This document shows positions 16,287 through 24,480 of a DNA stretch of 64,000 nt, in pieces (within the stretch, counting starts at the first letter, position 1; each line of letters opens with the position of its first letter). A program made the position numbers and the translations under genes. Below the pieces are notes generated by a model. That model searched no databases. It had not been told where the DNA came from and worked only from the letters and a program-made list of their open reading frames with translations. The stretch comes from Streptomyces sp. 1-11 (GTDB taxonomy: Bacteria; Actinomycetota; Actinomycetes; Streptomycetales; Streptomycetaceae), in assembly GCF_007176755.1 (NCBI RefSeq), contig NZ_BJTV01000005.1:62001-126000 (forward strand). Reading direction: 5' to 3'.

Positions 16287-16889
16287 TCACGCCATGCCGG
16301 ATGCCAGCGCGCGGGCGGCGTCGGCGAAGTACTGCTCGTCGGCGCCGGGGGCGAGACCGAGCGTGACGCCCTGGGTGAGGCCGACGAACAGCGCCCTGAG
16401 GCCGAGGGCCAGACGCCGGGCCTGATGCGGCGTCACGACGCCGTCCCCGTGCCGCCTGCCGGCGAACAGCTCCGCCAGATGGCTCTCCTGCGTCCGGACG
16501 GACTCGGCTAGCCGGGACGCCAGCTCCGGGTCGTGCAGGGCCATGTCCAGCAGGGTGATCTGCAGCGACAGGCCGGACAACGCGCCGGAGGCGTCACAGG
16601 AGCGCCGGTAGTGGCGGGCGAAGGCGTCGACCGCTTCGAGCAGGTCGAGCCCCGCGGGCACAGCCTGTTCGATCTCCTCGTAATGCGGCCGCAGATGGTC
16701 CGTGACCAGTGCGACGACCAGGCCGTTCTTGCTGCCGAAGAGGGAGTAGACGGCGCCCGTCGTCAGGCCGGCCAGTTCGGCGATCTCATCGAGCCGGGCG
16801 CGGTGCCCGTCCCGGGAGACGACCTCGAAGGCGGCTTCCAGCAGGGCGCGGCGGTTTCGTTCCTTCGTTTCCGCTCTCGTCATTCTCAT
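16287..16889 (-). CDS. TetR-family transcriptional regulator
   Basis: A 200-residue one-domain repressor. The N-terminal HTH reads RRALLEAAFEVVSRDGHRAR then LDEIAELAGLTTGAVYSLFGSK, a textbook TetR/AcrR recognition helix. The C-terminal all-helical half would bind an effector and dimerise. It is divergent from a four-helix membrane protein gene; the 65-bp gap is AT-rich and contains an inverted repeat. I infer it represses that gene and its own. Confidence 0.92.
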   Translation of the reverse strand: MRMTRAETKERNRRALLEAAFEVVSRDGHRARLDEIAELAGLTTGAVYSLFGSKNGLVVALVTDHLRPHYEEIEQAVPAGLDLLEAVDAFARHYRRSCDASGALSGLSLQITLLDMALHDPELASRLAESVRTQESHLAELFAGRRHGDGVVTPHQARRLALGLRALFVGLTQGVTLGLAPGADEQYFADAARALASGMA

Positions 16890-16904
16890 AATTTCATTAT
16901 CCTA

Positions 16905-16917
16905 GTAATCGAGTTAC
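16905..16917. promoter_or_regulatory. candidate TetR operator
   Basis: GTAA-TCGAG-TTAC is a perfect 4-bp-arm inverted repeat in the short AT-rich gap between the TetR gene and the membrane protein gene. The short arms make this tentative. Confidence 0.4.
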
Positions 16918-16954
16918 GCGACCGAGCTCATTACAGGCAGCGAAGGGGACGCTC

Positions 16955-17392
16955 ATGACCCAGGCCCAGGCCCAGGCCACCACGCCGGCAGCGACCTACC
17001 GGGTGGTGGGGATCGTCGCCGACGGAGCCGTGAAGGTCCTGCTCGGCGCGGCCTTCCTCATCGGCGCGACCCGGCTGGGCGATCTGCTCGGCGTGCCCAC
17101 CTGGTTGATGATCACCTCCGGCGTGGTGCTGCTCGCCGCGGGCGGGCTCGAGATGAGGTACGCGCGCCGGCGCCGGCTGCGCACCTACACGCTGCTCATG
17201 ATCGCCTACGACAGCGGCTGGACGCTGACGGCGCTGACCGGCCTGCTGACGGCGTGGCGGGGCGGCGGCTCCGGCGGCGAGGTGTGGATGGGGTACCAGG
17301 CGGTCGCGCCCCTCGTGTTCGCCGCGCTGCTGCTGGCGTCCGCGCCGGTTCCGGAGGCTTCCGGCGCCCGCGCGGCCGACCCCGAGCACTGA
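16955..17392 (+). CDS. small four-helix membrane protein
   Basis: 145 residues with four hydrophobic segments: DGAVKVLLGAAFLIGATRLG, TWLMITSGVVLLAAGG, a YTLLMIAYDSGWTLTALTGLL stretch and YQAVAPLVFAALLLASAP. A basic ARRRRLR loop separates helices 2 and 3. The overall plan resembles DoxX-like or DUF-type integral membrane proteins, but I do not recognise a defined family. GAAGGGGAC lies just before the ATG. Likely controlled by the divergent TetR regulator. Confidence 0.75.
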   Translation: MTQAQAQATTPAATYRVVGIVADGAVKVLLGAAFLIGATRLGDLLGVPTWLMITSGVVLLAAGGLEMRYARRRRLRTYTLLMIAYDSGWTLTALTGLLTAWRGGGSGGEVWMGYQAVAPLVFAALLLASAPVPEASGARAADPEH

Positions 17393-17486
17393 CCGTGCGC
17401 GGTCGCGATCCCGGCTCAACCAGACGCTCTGCGTGGTAACTTGAAGCACATTTGTCGGGGTGGCGTGGAGCGGGCGCGAGGGACGG

Positions 17487-20400
17487 ATGAGTGGTTCGCC
17501 GTACAGCGCGATGCGCGCGAGGCTGGCGAGCAAGACCGTCCAGCACTATCTCCGCCCCACGTTCCGGGTCCGTGACTCCGCCGACGAGTCCCCCGAGCGC
17601 CTGGGGTTCGACGCGCTTCTCGACCAACTCCCCTCGTACCGGCCCAAGTACGACCCGGTCGCCAAGACCTGGCTGATCACGGGCGGTGCGGGCAGCGGCA
17701 AGAGCACCGCCGTCCAGCAGTACGCGATGGCGCTGATGGACCGGGAGACCCCCTGCGCCGTCATCGACAACCGCGTGCTCAGGGACCTCGAGGTGACCGG
17801 CCTCACCGTCGAGGGACTGGCGGGGGAGTCCCGGCCGACGGGCCTCGACCCGGTTCTGTGGAAGGCGCACATCAAGAAGCACCGTGTGGTCTTCCTGGTC
17901 GACGCCCTGAACGAGCTGAAGCGTGAGTTCGCCGGCACCCCCAAGTGGAGCTTCGTACGCCGGTTGCTGACGGGTTCGCACGACTTCACGGTGCTGGCGA
18001 CCTCCCGCAGCGACTCGGAGGACTTCGACTCGACGCTGCTGCGCGACGTCGAGACCGTGTCCATCGAACCGCTGGACGAGCAGGACATCGAGCGCTACCT
18101 GAGGATGCGCGACGAGTCGGCCACCGAGACCCTGGACGAGATCAGGTCCGGCGACATGCTGGGCGTGGCGTCCAACCCGTTCATGCTGTCGCTGCTGACC
18201 GACTGGCTGCTGGGCACACGGTCCGTCAAGGGCCGCAGGATCCCGCGCAGCCGGGCGGACCTGCTCCGGGAGACCATGGTCCGGCCCGGCGGCGGCATCG
18301 GGTCCGGCACGGCGGACGAGGGCGAGGCGGAGCGCGGGCCCGGCATGGAGGCCACGCTGTGCGCGGCGTCGCTGGCCGCGATCACCTCGGGCAAGGGCAA
18401 CGCGGACTTCGTCGACCGGGACGTGAAGGCGCTGCTCGGCCAGGTCTGGGACGACGAGCGGGAGACGGCCCGGGCGGTGCAGGCCTTCCTGCAGACGCAG
18501 ATGGTGGAGCCCGTCGCCGACGCGCCGGCCGGCCAGTACAGCCTCGTCCACCCGGCCTTCGTGGACTTCGGGCTGGCCCTCGCCTGGCAGCGCACCGACC
18601 CGCCGCCCTTCGTGCTGGACCCCGCCTTCCTCGACCAGTGCCTGGGCGACTGGGTCGGCCTCCAGACCGATCCGGACGGCGCCGTGCTCGGCCTGCTCGC
18701 CGCCGGCGCCAGGCCGTTACCGCCCGAACTGCTCGTGGACGTCCTCGTGGCCAACCGGGGTGTGCTGGGCGACGAGGCGCGCGGGGCGTTGTGGCGGCAG
18801 CTCGGCGGCTGCTTCGAACAGGGCCGACAGATACGCGACCGTCTGGCCGGCGCGCTGGCCGGTCTGCCCCCGACCGTGCTGCGCGACGGGCTCCAGCGCG
18901 GCCTGCTGCGGGCGCTCAACGCCAGGGCACCGCAGCTCGCCGACAGCGTCCTGGACACCCTGCGCAACGGCGCGCTGGACGCCCAGACACTGCAGCGGCT
19001 GCGCCGCAGGCACGAGCGCAACAAGAAGGTGCCGGCCCAGGACGGACGGGACCGCGACAAGGACGCGGCCGCGAAACGGCGGGCGTGGCTGCGCGCGGAG
19101 TCCGATCCGGCCGCGCGCCGCCGCAGCGCCAACTGGCTGGGCAGCAACGGCGGCGAGCCGGACGTCGACGACCTGTGCACGACCATGCTGACGGACGCCG
19201 ACGCCTGGGTCCGCGGCGCCTGCGCCACCGCGCTCGGACGCATCGGCTCGCACCGGGCGATCCCCGCGCTCCTGGGGACCGCCGGAACCGACCCGGACGG
19301 CGCCGTCCGCGGTTCGGCGGCCAAGGCGCTCGGGGAGATCGGTCACCCGCAGGCGGTGCCCGTGCTGGTCGAAGCCCTCGCCGGCGACGCGGTGGGCGGT
19401 GTCCGGGGTTCGGCCGCGTACGCCCTCGGTCACATCGGCCACCCGCAGGCGGTGCCCATGCTGATCGACGCCCTCGCCGGCGACGTGGAGGTCAGTGTCC
19501 GGGGTTCGGCCGCGAACGCCCTCGGTCACATCGGCGACTTCCGGGCGGTGCCCGCGCTGAGCACCGCCCTCGCCGGCGACGCCGAGGTCGGCGTCCGGGG
19601 CTCGTCCGCCAACGCCCTCGGCCAGATCGGCAGTCCCCAGGCGCTGCCCGCGCTGAGCACCGCCCTCACCGACGAGGAGGACGCCGGGGTCCGGGGTTCG
19701 TCCGCCGACGCCCTCGGCCGTATCGGGGACCCCGGGGCGGTGCCCGCGCTGACCGGCGCCCTCGCCACCGACCCGACCCCCAACGTCCGGGGTTCGGCGG
19801 CCAAGGCCCTCGGTCTCATCGGCCACCCGGCCGCGCTGGAGGCGCTGACCACCGCGCTCGCCGAGGACACCGACGGCTACACCAGGGGGGCGGCCGCCGA
19901 CGCCCTCGGCCGTATCGGGGACCCCGGCGCCATCGACGCGCTCACCGCCACCCTCAACGACCCGTACCCCATCATCCGGGGTTCGGCCGCCAACGCCCTG
20001 GGCTTCATCGGCCACCCGGCCGCCCTGGAGGCGCTGACCACCGCGCTCGCCGAGGACACCGACAGCTACACCAGGGGAACGGCCGCCACCGCCCTCGGCC
20101 GTATCGGGGACCCGGGCGCCGTCGACGCGCTCACCGCCGCCCTCACCGACAGCGGCGCCAAGGTCCGCGGTTCGGCCGCCAACGCCCTCGGTCTCATCGG
20201 CCACCCGGCCGCCCTGGAGGCGCTGACCACCGCGCTCGCCGAGGACACCGACAGCTACACCAGAGGGGCGGCCGCCACCGCCCTCGGCCGTATCGGGGAC
20301 CCCCGCGCCCTGGACGCGCTCGTCACCGCCCTCGCCGAGGACACCGACGGCCAGACCAGAGGGGCGGCCGCCAACGCCCTCGGCCACATCGGGGACCCCG

Positions 20401-22049
20401 GCGCCCTGGCCCCGCTCATCGGGACGCTCGTCCGCGACCCCGTCGGCAAGGCGCGCGGCTCGGCCGCCAACGCCCTGGGGCACCTGGGCGACCCGGCCGC
20501 CGCGGACGCCCTGCGGGCCACCATCGACAACCCCGAGGAGACCTATCTGACCCGGCGCGCCGCCGTGGGCTCGCTCAGTCACCTGGACACCGGGGACGAG
20601 GCGTGGATCACCAAGGTCGCCGACCGGCTACGGTTCCGGGCCCGTGACCGGGACGGGCGCGCGCTGCGCGGAGCCATCATCGGCCTGGTGGCCCACCGGG
20701 AGATCACCCCGGAGACGAAGAGCTGGCTGATCGGCGTGATCCACCGGGACAAGGACCCGCTGAACCGCACGACGGCCCTCGAAGGTCTGGCCCGGGCCGG
20801 GCAGGCGGATCCGGACCTGATCAAGTTCACCATCGCACCCGAGATCCCGCGGCCGGACAAGCGGCCCCGGGACAGCGACGCGGGCGTGCTGGGCGTCGCG
20901 GCGGCCGCCGTCGTACGCGCCGCCGCCGACCGCCCCGACTACACCGAGGCGCTGCTCCCGAGCCTCGTCCGGCTGCTCGTGGCCAAGAGCACCTACCGGC
21001 CGACGGTCATCCCCCCGCTCATCCAGCTCCGCCTGCTTCCGCTGCCCGTCGCGGAGCGGGTCCTCGCCCGCATCGTGGAGCTGGTGGGCGACGAGCCGCC
21101 GGAGAACCCGTACCTGGCGACGGGGCTGGACGTCGAACGGGAGCACATGGCCGAGCGCAGGCGCGTACAGGCCTGCGTCGAGTCGTTCAACCGCGACCCC
21201 GCGGCGGTGCTCGCCGGGTTCCGCGACCGACAGAAGTCGAGGTTCGAAGTGACCGTGCCCAGTGACGCCGGCGGCGACGAGTACCACGTCGCCCTGCTGA
21301 CGGCGGTGCCCGTGGAGACCAAGGCGCTCTTCCGCGTGCTCGGCGAGCGCGGCATCACCCCGACCGACATGCAGCGCGACGGGCGGTACTACGACGTCTT
21401 CGAGCTGGGGCCCGAAGGGCAGCCCCCCGTCCGGGTGGTCACCACGCAGGCCACCGACCAGGGCGGCCAGTCGGCGGCGGCGGTCACCCGCGAGCTGCTG
21501 TCCGCGTTCCGGCCGGACCTGGTGCTCCTGGTCGGGGTGTGCGGCGGCTTCGGCGAGCGCGGGGTGTCGATCCACGACGTGCTCCTGGCGCGGGAGGTCT
21601 TCGACTACGGCCCGGAGAAGGTGCGGCCGGAGGGCGGCGGCCTGCGCCCGCAGGTCTACCGGACGGACCCGCAGGTGCTGCGGCTCGTCACACGGCTGGA
21701 CAACGTCGGCCGGCTGGAGGCGTCGCTGGGCGGCGGCGAGCTGCACGTGAAGGACTTCGCGAGCGGCGAGAAGGTGATCGCCTGGCGCGACTCCGCGCTC
21801 CGCGCCGAACTGCTCGCCATGTCCCCGGACATCGCCGGGGTGGAGACCGAGGCTCACGGCGTGCTGCACGCGATCTGGGAGGCGTTCAAGGCGAAGGACT
21901 TCGTGGGCGGGGCGATGCTCAAGTGCGTCAGCGACCTCGGCGACGAGGAGATGTCCGTCGACAAGAAGGCCAAGCAGACAGAAGCCGCGCGGCGGGCGGC
22001 CCGCGTCGCGCTGGACGTGGCGGCGGCGTTCCGCCGCGCGGACACCTGA
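17487..22049 (+). CDS. STAND/NACHT ATPase with HEAT repeats and C-terminal nucleoside phosphorylase domain
   Basis: 1,520 residues in three parts. (1) NACHT ATPase: Walker A GGAGSGKST at residues 66-74, Walker B VVFLVDALNE at 134-143, sensor region VLATSRSDSED, and a helical tail ending LVHPAFVDFGLALAWQ (about 350-375). (2) About 14 HEAT units of 31-32 residues, roughly 575-1020, consensus RGSAANALGxIGxPxA. (3) From about 1265 a PNP/MTA-nucleosidase-like domain: VALLTAVPVETKALF, LVGVCGGFGERGVSIHDVLLA, ETEAHGV and CVSDLGD, matching nucleoside-binding and catalytic Asp segments. STAND proteins sense a ligand through repeats and release an effector; PNP-type domains are known defence effectors that split nucleotides such as ATP. 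An antiphage role is inferred. ATG 17487 has GAGGGA just upstream; GTG 17460 is possible. Confidence 0.9.
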   Translation: MSGSPYSAMRARLASKTVQHYLRPTFRVRDSADESPERLGFDALLDQLPSYRPKYDPVAKTWLITGGAGSGKSTAVQQYAMALMDRETPCAVIDNRVLRDLEVTGLTVEGLAGESRPTGLDPVLWKAHIKKHRVVFLVDALNELKREFAGTPKWSFVRRLLTGSHDFTVLATSRSDSEDFDSTLLRDVETVSIEPLDEQDIERYLRMRDESATETLDEIRSGDMLGVASNPFMLSLLTDWLLGTRSVKGRRIPRSRADLLRETMVRPGGGIGSGTADEGEAERGPGMEATLCAASLAAITSGKGNADFVDRDVKALLGQVWDDERETARAVQAFLQTQMVEPVADAPAGQYSLVHPAFVDFGLALAWQRTDPPPFVLDPAFLDQCLGDWVGLQTDPDGAVLGLLAAGARPLPPELLVDVLVANRGVLGDEARGALWRQLGGCFEQGRQIRDRLAGALAGLPPTVLRDGLQRGLLRALNARAPQLADSVLDTLRNGALDAQTLQRLRRRHERNKKVPAQDGRDRDKDAAAKRRAWLRAESDPAARRRSANWLGSNGGEPDVDDLCTTMLTDADAWVRGACATALGRIGSHRAIPALLGTAGTDPDGAVRGSAAKALGEIGHPQAVPVLVEALAGDAVGGVRGSAAYALGHIGHPQAVPMLIDALAGDVEVSVRGSAANALGHIGDFRAVPALSTALAGDAEVGVRGSSANALGQIGSPQALPALSTALTDEEDAGVRGSSADALGRIGDPGAVPALTGALATDPTPNVRGSAAKALGLIGHPAALEALTTALAEDTDGYTRGAAADALGRIGDPGAIDALTATLNDPYPIIRGSAANALGFIGHPAALEALTTALAEDTDSYTRGTAATALGRIGDPGAVDALTAALTDSGAKVRGSAANALGLIGHPAALEALTTALAEDTDSYTRGAAATALGRIGDPRALDALVTALAEDTDGQTRGAAANALGHIGDPGALAPLIGTLVRDPVGKARGSAANALGHLGDPAAADALRATIDNPEETYLTRRAAVGSLSHLDTGDEAWITKVADRLRFRARDRDGRALRGAIIGLVAHREITPETKSWLIGVIHRDKDPLNRTTALEGLARAGQADPDLIKFTIAPEIPRPDKRPRDSDAGVLGVAAAAVVRAAADRPDYTEALLPSLVRLLVAKSTYRPTVIPPLIQLRLLPLPVAERVLARIVELVGDEPPENPYLATGLDVEREHMAERRRVQACVESFNRDPAAVLAGFRDRQKSRFEVTVPSDAGGDEYHVALLTAVPVETKALFRVLGERGITPTDMQRDGRYYDVFELGPEGQPPVRVVTTQATDQGGQSAAAVTRELLSAFRPDLVLLVGVCGGFGERGVSIHDVLLAREVFDYGPEKVRPEGGGLRPQVYRTDPQVLRLVTRLDNVGRLEASLGGGELHVKDFASGEKVIAWRDSALRAELLAMSPDIAGVETEAHGVLHAIWEAFKAKDFVGGAMLKCVSDLGDEEMSVDKKAKQTEAARRAARVALDVAAAFRRADT
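19209..20545 (+). repeat. HEAT-repeat coding array with a 189-bp higher-order period
   Basis: About 14 tandem units of 93-96 bp. The block beginning GGCCACCCGGCCGC recurs at 19821, 20010 and 20199, exactly 189 bp apart, with almost no nucleotide differences over 60 bp or more. Such uniformity implies recent duplication or gene conversion inside the gene. Confidence 0.85.
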
Positions 22050-22151
22050 CCCGCCCCCCAGGGTCCTGTGCCCGGCCCGTCCTTGGTCCGCTCCGGTGAC
22101 CGTGCGGCCGGCGGCGGTTCGGCCGCGCGGGTTCTGGAAACCCGTAGCCGC

Positions 22152-22613
22152 ATGATCCGAAGCATCCTGTGGGGGTGTGCCGCGGGGGCCGCCGGCACCA
22201 CCGCGCTGAACGCCGTGACGTACGCGGACATGGCGCTGCGGGGACGGCCCTCCAGCGGGACACCGGAGACCGTGGTGGACAAGGTCAGTTCGGGGCTCGG
22301 GCATCCTGTCCCGGAGTCGGAGGGGCGGGAGAACCGGCTCACCGGGCTCGGCGCGCTGTCGGGCATCGCCGTGGGCGTCGCGGCCGGCGTGGCCGTGGCG
22401 GTGGCCCACCGGGCTGGAGCGCGGCTGCCGGTGTGGCTGGGCGGGCCGCTCACCGGGGCCCTGGCGATGGCGGCGGCCGACGCGCCGATCGCCGGGCTCG
22501 GAGTGAGCGACCCCCGGACGTGGTCCGCGGCGGACTGGGCCTCGGACGTGGTCCCGCACATCGCCTACGGGCTGGTCACCTACGGGATCGTGGCGGCGAC
22601 CGCCGACCGGTGA
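22152..22613 (+). CDS. membrane protein with glycine-rich helices
   Basis: About 153 residues. Hydrophobic segments are SILWGCAAGAAGTTALNAVTY, LGALSGIAVGVAAGVAVAVAH, a LTGALAMAAADAPIAGLG stretch and a C-terminal PHIAYGLVTYGIVAAT. The pattern is common in streptomycete hypothetical proteins with small-residue (glycine-zipper-like) helices; no function is known to me. It begins about 100 bp after the NACHT gene in the same orientation, so it may be co-transcribed, but it is a generic housekeeping-like protein and not clearly part of that system. ATG 22152 begins just before the first helix. Confidence 0.6.
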   Translation: MIRSILWGCAAGAAGTTALNAVTYADMALRGRPSSGTPETVVDKVSSGLGHPVPESEGRENRLTGLGALSGIAVGVAAGVAVAVAHRAGARLPVWLGGPLTGALAMAAADAPIAGLGVSDPRTWSAADWASDVVPHIAYGLVTYGIVAATADR

Positions 22614-22757
22614 ACCCGGCGGGCCGGACGGCTCCCGAGGCGGCCGGGGCGATTTCCCGTACTGCCTCCCCTCGACCGGGCTACTTCTCGTCAGAAGGGA
22701 ACCCGGCTCCCGTAGCGCCCCCGGACCGCAGGCCCGGGGACGGGATACTGAGGGATC

Positions 22758-22790
22758 ATGTGTGCTGACCGCCTGGCCGGACGGGGGTGA
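22758..22790 (+). promoter_or_regulatory. candidate leaderless 10-codon uORF
   Basis: ATG 22758 opens MCADRLAGRG and stops at TGA 22788-22790, which overlaps the ATG at 22790 of the GAF-ANTAR gene (TGATG). A GATACT -10 box at 22744-22749 lies eight bases before the uORF ATG, so it may be translated from the mRNA 5' end and coupled to the downstream gene. Confidence 0.4.
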
Positions 22791-23623
22791 TGACCATGCC
22801 GCCCGAGCAGCCCGAGCAGCCGGACGGCGGTGGTGTGCCGCCCGACGTCCGGGACCGCCTTCGGGTCACCGACGCGCTGGCCGCCGCCGCCCGCGGGGTG
22901 CGGGACGAACCGGAGCGGATGCCGGCGGCGCTGTGCGCGGCGTGCGTACGGCTGCTGCCGGTAACCGGCGCCTCCGTGTCGATCTCCGGGGGACGCGGGG
23001 TGCAGATGACCTGGTGCGCCAGCGACCGGGTCGCGGCGCGGCTCGCCGAGCTGCAGTACACCCTGGGCGACGGGCCCTGCCAGACCGCCCTCGAACAGGG
23101 CGCCCCGGTGATCGCCGCCGATCTGACCGCGGGGCGTGACACCCGGCGCTGGCCGGTCTTCGCGCACGAGGCGGCCGAGATGGGTGTGCTCGCGGTGTTC
23201 TCGCTGCCCCTGGGGGTCAGCGGAGCCGCGGTCGGCACCCTCGATCTGTACTGCGACCGGGTGGGCGGCCTCTCCGAACCCGACCTGCGGACCGCGCTGT
23301 GGGTGCGCGACGCGGTCACGTACGCCCTGATGAGCGTGCAGCCCGCCTATGACGGCACCGAGGACGAGGCGGAGGAAGCGGTAGCGTCCTGGGTGGAGGC
23401 CTCGGAAGCCGACCACACGGAGGTCTACCAGGCCGTTGGCATGGTGATGGTGCAGATCGACGTGGACCCCGAGCAGGCCCTGGACCGGATGCGCGCCCGC
23501 GCCTTCGCCGAGGGCCGTACGGTCAGCCAGGTGGCCCGCGAGGTCCTGGCCCGCAGGCTCCGCTTCCGGCCGGAGCCGGATGGCCGCGACGACGACCAGG
23601 GAAGGGACGGTGACCGCTCATGA
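22787..23623 (+). CDS. GAF-ANTAR antitermination regulator 1
   Basis: 278 residues. A GAF sensor domain spans roughly residues 30-180 (ASVSISGGRGVQMTWCASD, LGDGPCQTALEQGAPVIAADL, FSLPLGVSGAAVGTLDLYCD). The C-terminal ANTAR domain (HTEVYQAVGMVMVQIDVDPE, ALDRMRARAFAEGRTVSQVA) is an RNA-binding three-helix bundle that prevents terminator formation in target mRNAs. The start is GTG 22787 or ATG 22790. It ends in a 4-bp ATGA overlap with the next regulator, so the pair is translationally coupled. The signal sensed is unknown. Confidence 0.9.
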   Translation: MMTMPPEQPEQPDGGGVPPDVRDRLRVTDALAAAARGVRDEPERMPAALCAACVRLLPVTGASVSISGGRGVQMTWCASDRVAARLAELQYTLGDGPCQTALEQGAPVIAADLTAGRDTRRWPVFAHEAAEMGVLAVFSLPLGVSGAAVGTLDLYCDRVGGLSEPDLRTALWVRDAVTYALMSVQPAYDGTEDEAEEAVASWVEASEADHTEVYQAVGMVMVQIDVDPEQALDRMRARAFAEGRTVSQVAREVLARRLRFRPEPDGRDDDQGRDGDRS

Positions 23624-24351
23624 GCCGGGAACAGCAGCTCGCCGAGGCGCTCGTCGGGCTGGCCGACTCCTTCGCCGACGACATCGACCCCGTCGTGCTC
23701 GTGGACCGGCTGGCACAGCGCTGCGTCGAGATCACCGGCGCCGACGCGGTCGGCATCATGGTCGTCTCCGCCCGAGGCGACCTGCGCACGCTCGCGGTCA
23801 CCGACGACCAGGCCGGCTTCCTCGAACTGTTCCAGCTCCAGACGGACCAGGGGCCCTGCCTGGACTGCTACCGCGAGGGGCACCGCGTCGACGTCCGTGA
23901 CATGGCCGCCGACGCCGGCCGCTGGCCCCAGGTCGTCCCGTTCGCCCTGGAGATCGGTTTCCGCGCGGCGCACGCGCTGCCGTTGCGCGTCCACGGTCAG
24001 ACCGTCGGCGCCGTCAACCTGCTGCTGCGCGAGCCGGGCGGGCTGGCCCCGGTCGATCTGGACCTGGCCCAGGCGCTCGCGGACGTGTCGGCCGTCGCGC
24101 TGGTCAACTGGTCGCCGGAGCCGCTGCGCTCCGCCGACGTCGCCAGCAGCGTCCAGGCCGCGCTGGCCGGCCGCGCGGCGGTCAGCATGGCCACCGGGAT
24201 GATCGCCGAGGCGTCCGGCCTCCCCCTGGCGGAGGCCCACGGCGTGCTGCGCGCGTACTCGGCGGGCCGGCGCCGGCGTCTGGTCGACACCGCGCACGCG
24301 CTGATCCGGCGCACCCTCACCCCGGACGAAGTGCTCGCGACCCGGGGCTGA
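23620..24351 (+). CDS. GAF-ANTAR antitermination regulator 2
   Basis: 243 residues. The GAF domain includes DAVGIMVVSARGDLRTLAVTD, LQTDQGPCLDCYREGHRVDV and HALPLRVHGQTVGAVNLLL. The C-terminal ANTAR-like segment is AAVSMATGMIAEASGLPLAE, AHGVLRAYSAGRRRRLVDTAH. Same architecture as the previous gene but quite diverged, so not a recent duplicate. The start codon overlaps the previous stop. A third related gene follows after 129 bp, giving a tandem set likely acting on a common signal. Confidence 0.88.
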   Translation: MSREQQLAEALVGLADSFADDIDPVVLVDRLAQRCVEITGADAVGIMVVSARGDLRTLAVTDDQAGFLELFQLQTDQGPCLDCYREGHRVDVRDMAADAGRWPQVVPFALEIGFRAAHALPLRVHGQTVGAVNLLLREPGGLAPVDLDLAQALADVSAVALVNWSPEPLRSADVASSVQAALAGRAAVSMATGMIAEASGLPLAEAHGVLRAYSAGRRRRLVDTAHALIRRTLTPDEVLATRG

Positions 24352-24480
24352 CGCCTTGGCGCGAGCGGCCGGACGGCTCTGACCTGCCGTCCCATCCGCA
24401 CACGACTACGCTGAAAGGTGCCGGGACGAACCCGGCAGCGAGACCCGCAGGTCCCGTGGCCCCCCAGCGAGGGAGCGGCC

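Noticed and set aside
19209-20545. Regularly spaced repeats resembling a CRISPR array
   Set aside because: The period is 93-96 bp in a continuous reading frame encoding HEAT units, with no unique spacers; it is a coding repeat.
22152-22613. Membrane protein after the NACHT gene as a second component of the defence system
   Set aside because: Same direction and close, but it looks like a generic streptomycete membrane protein with no link to known STAND partners.
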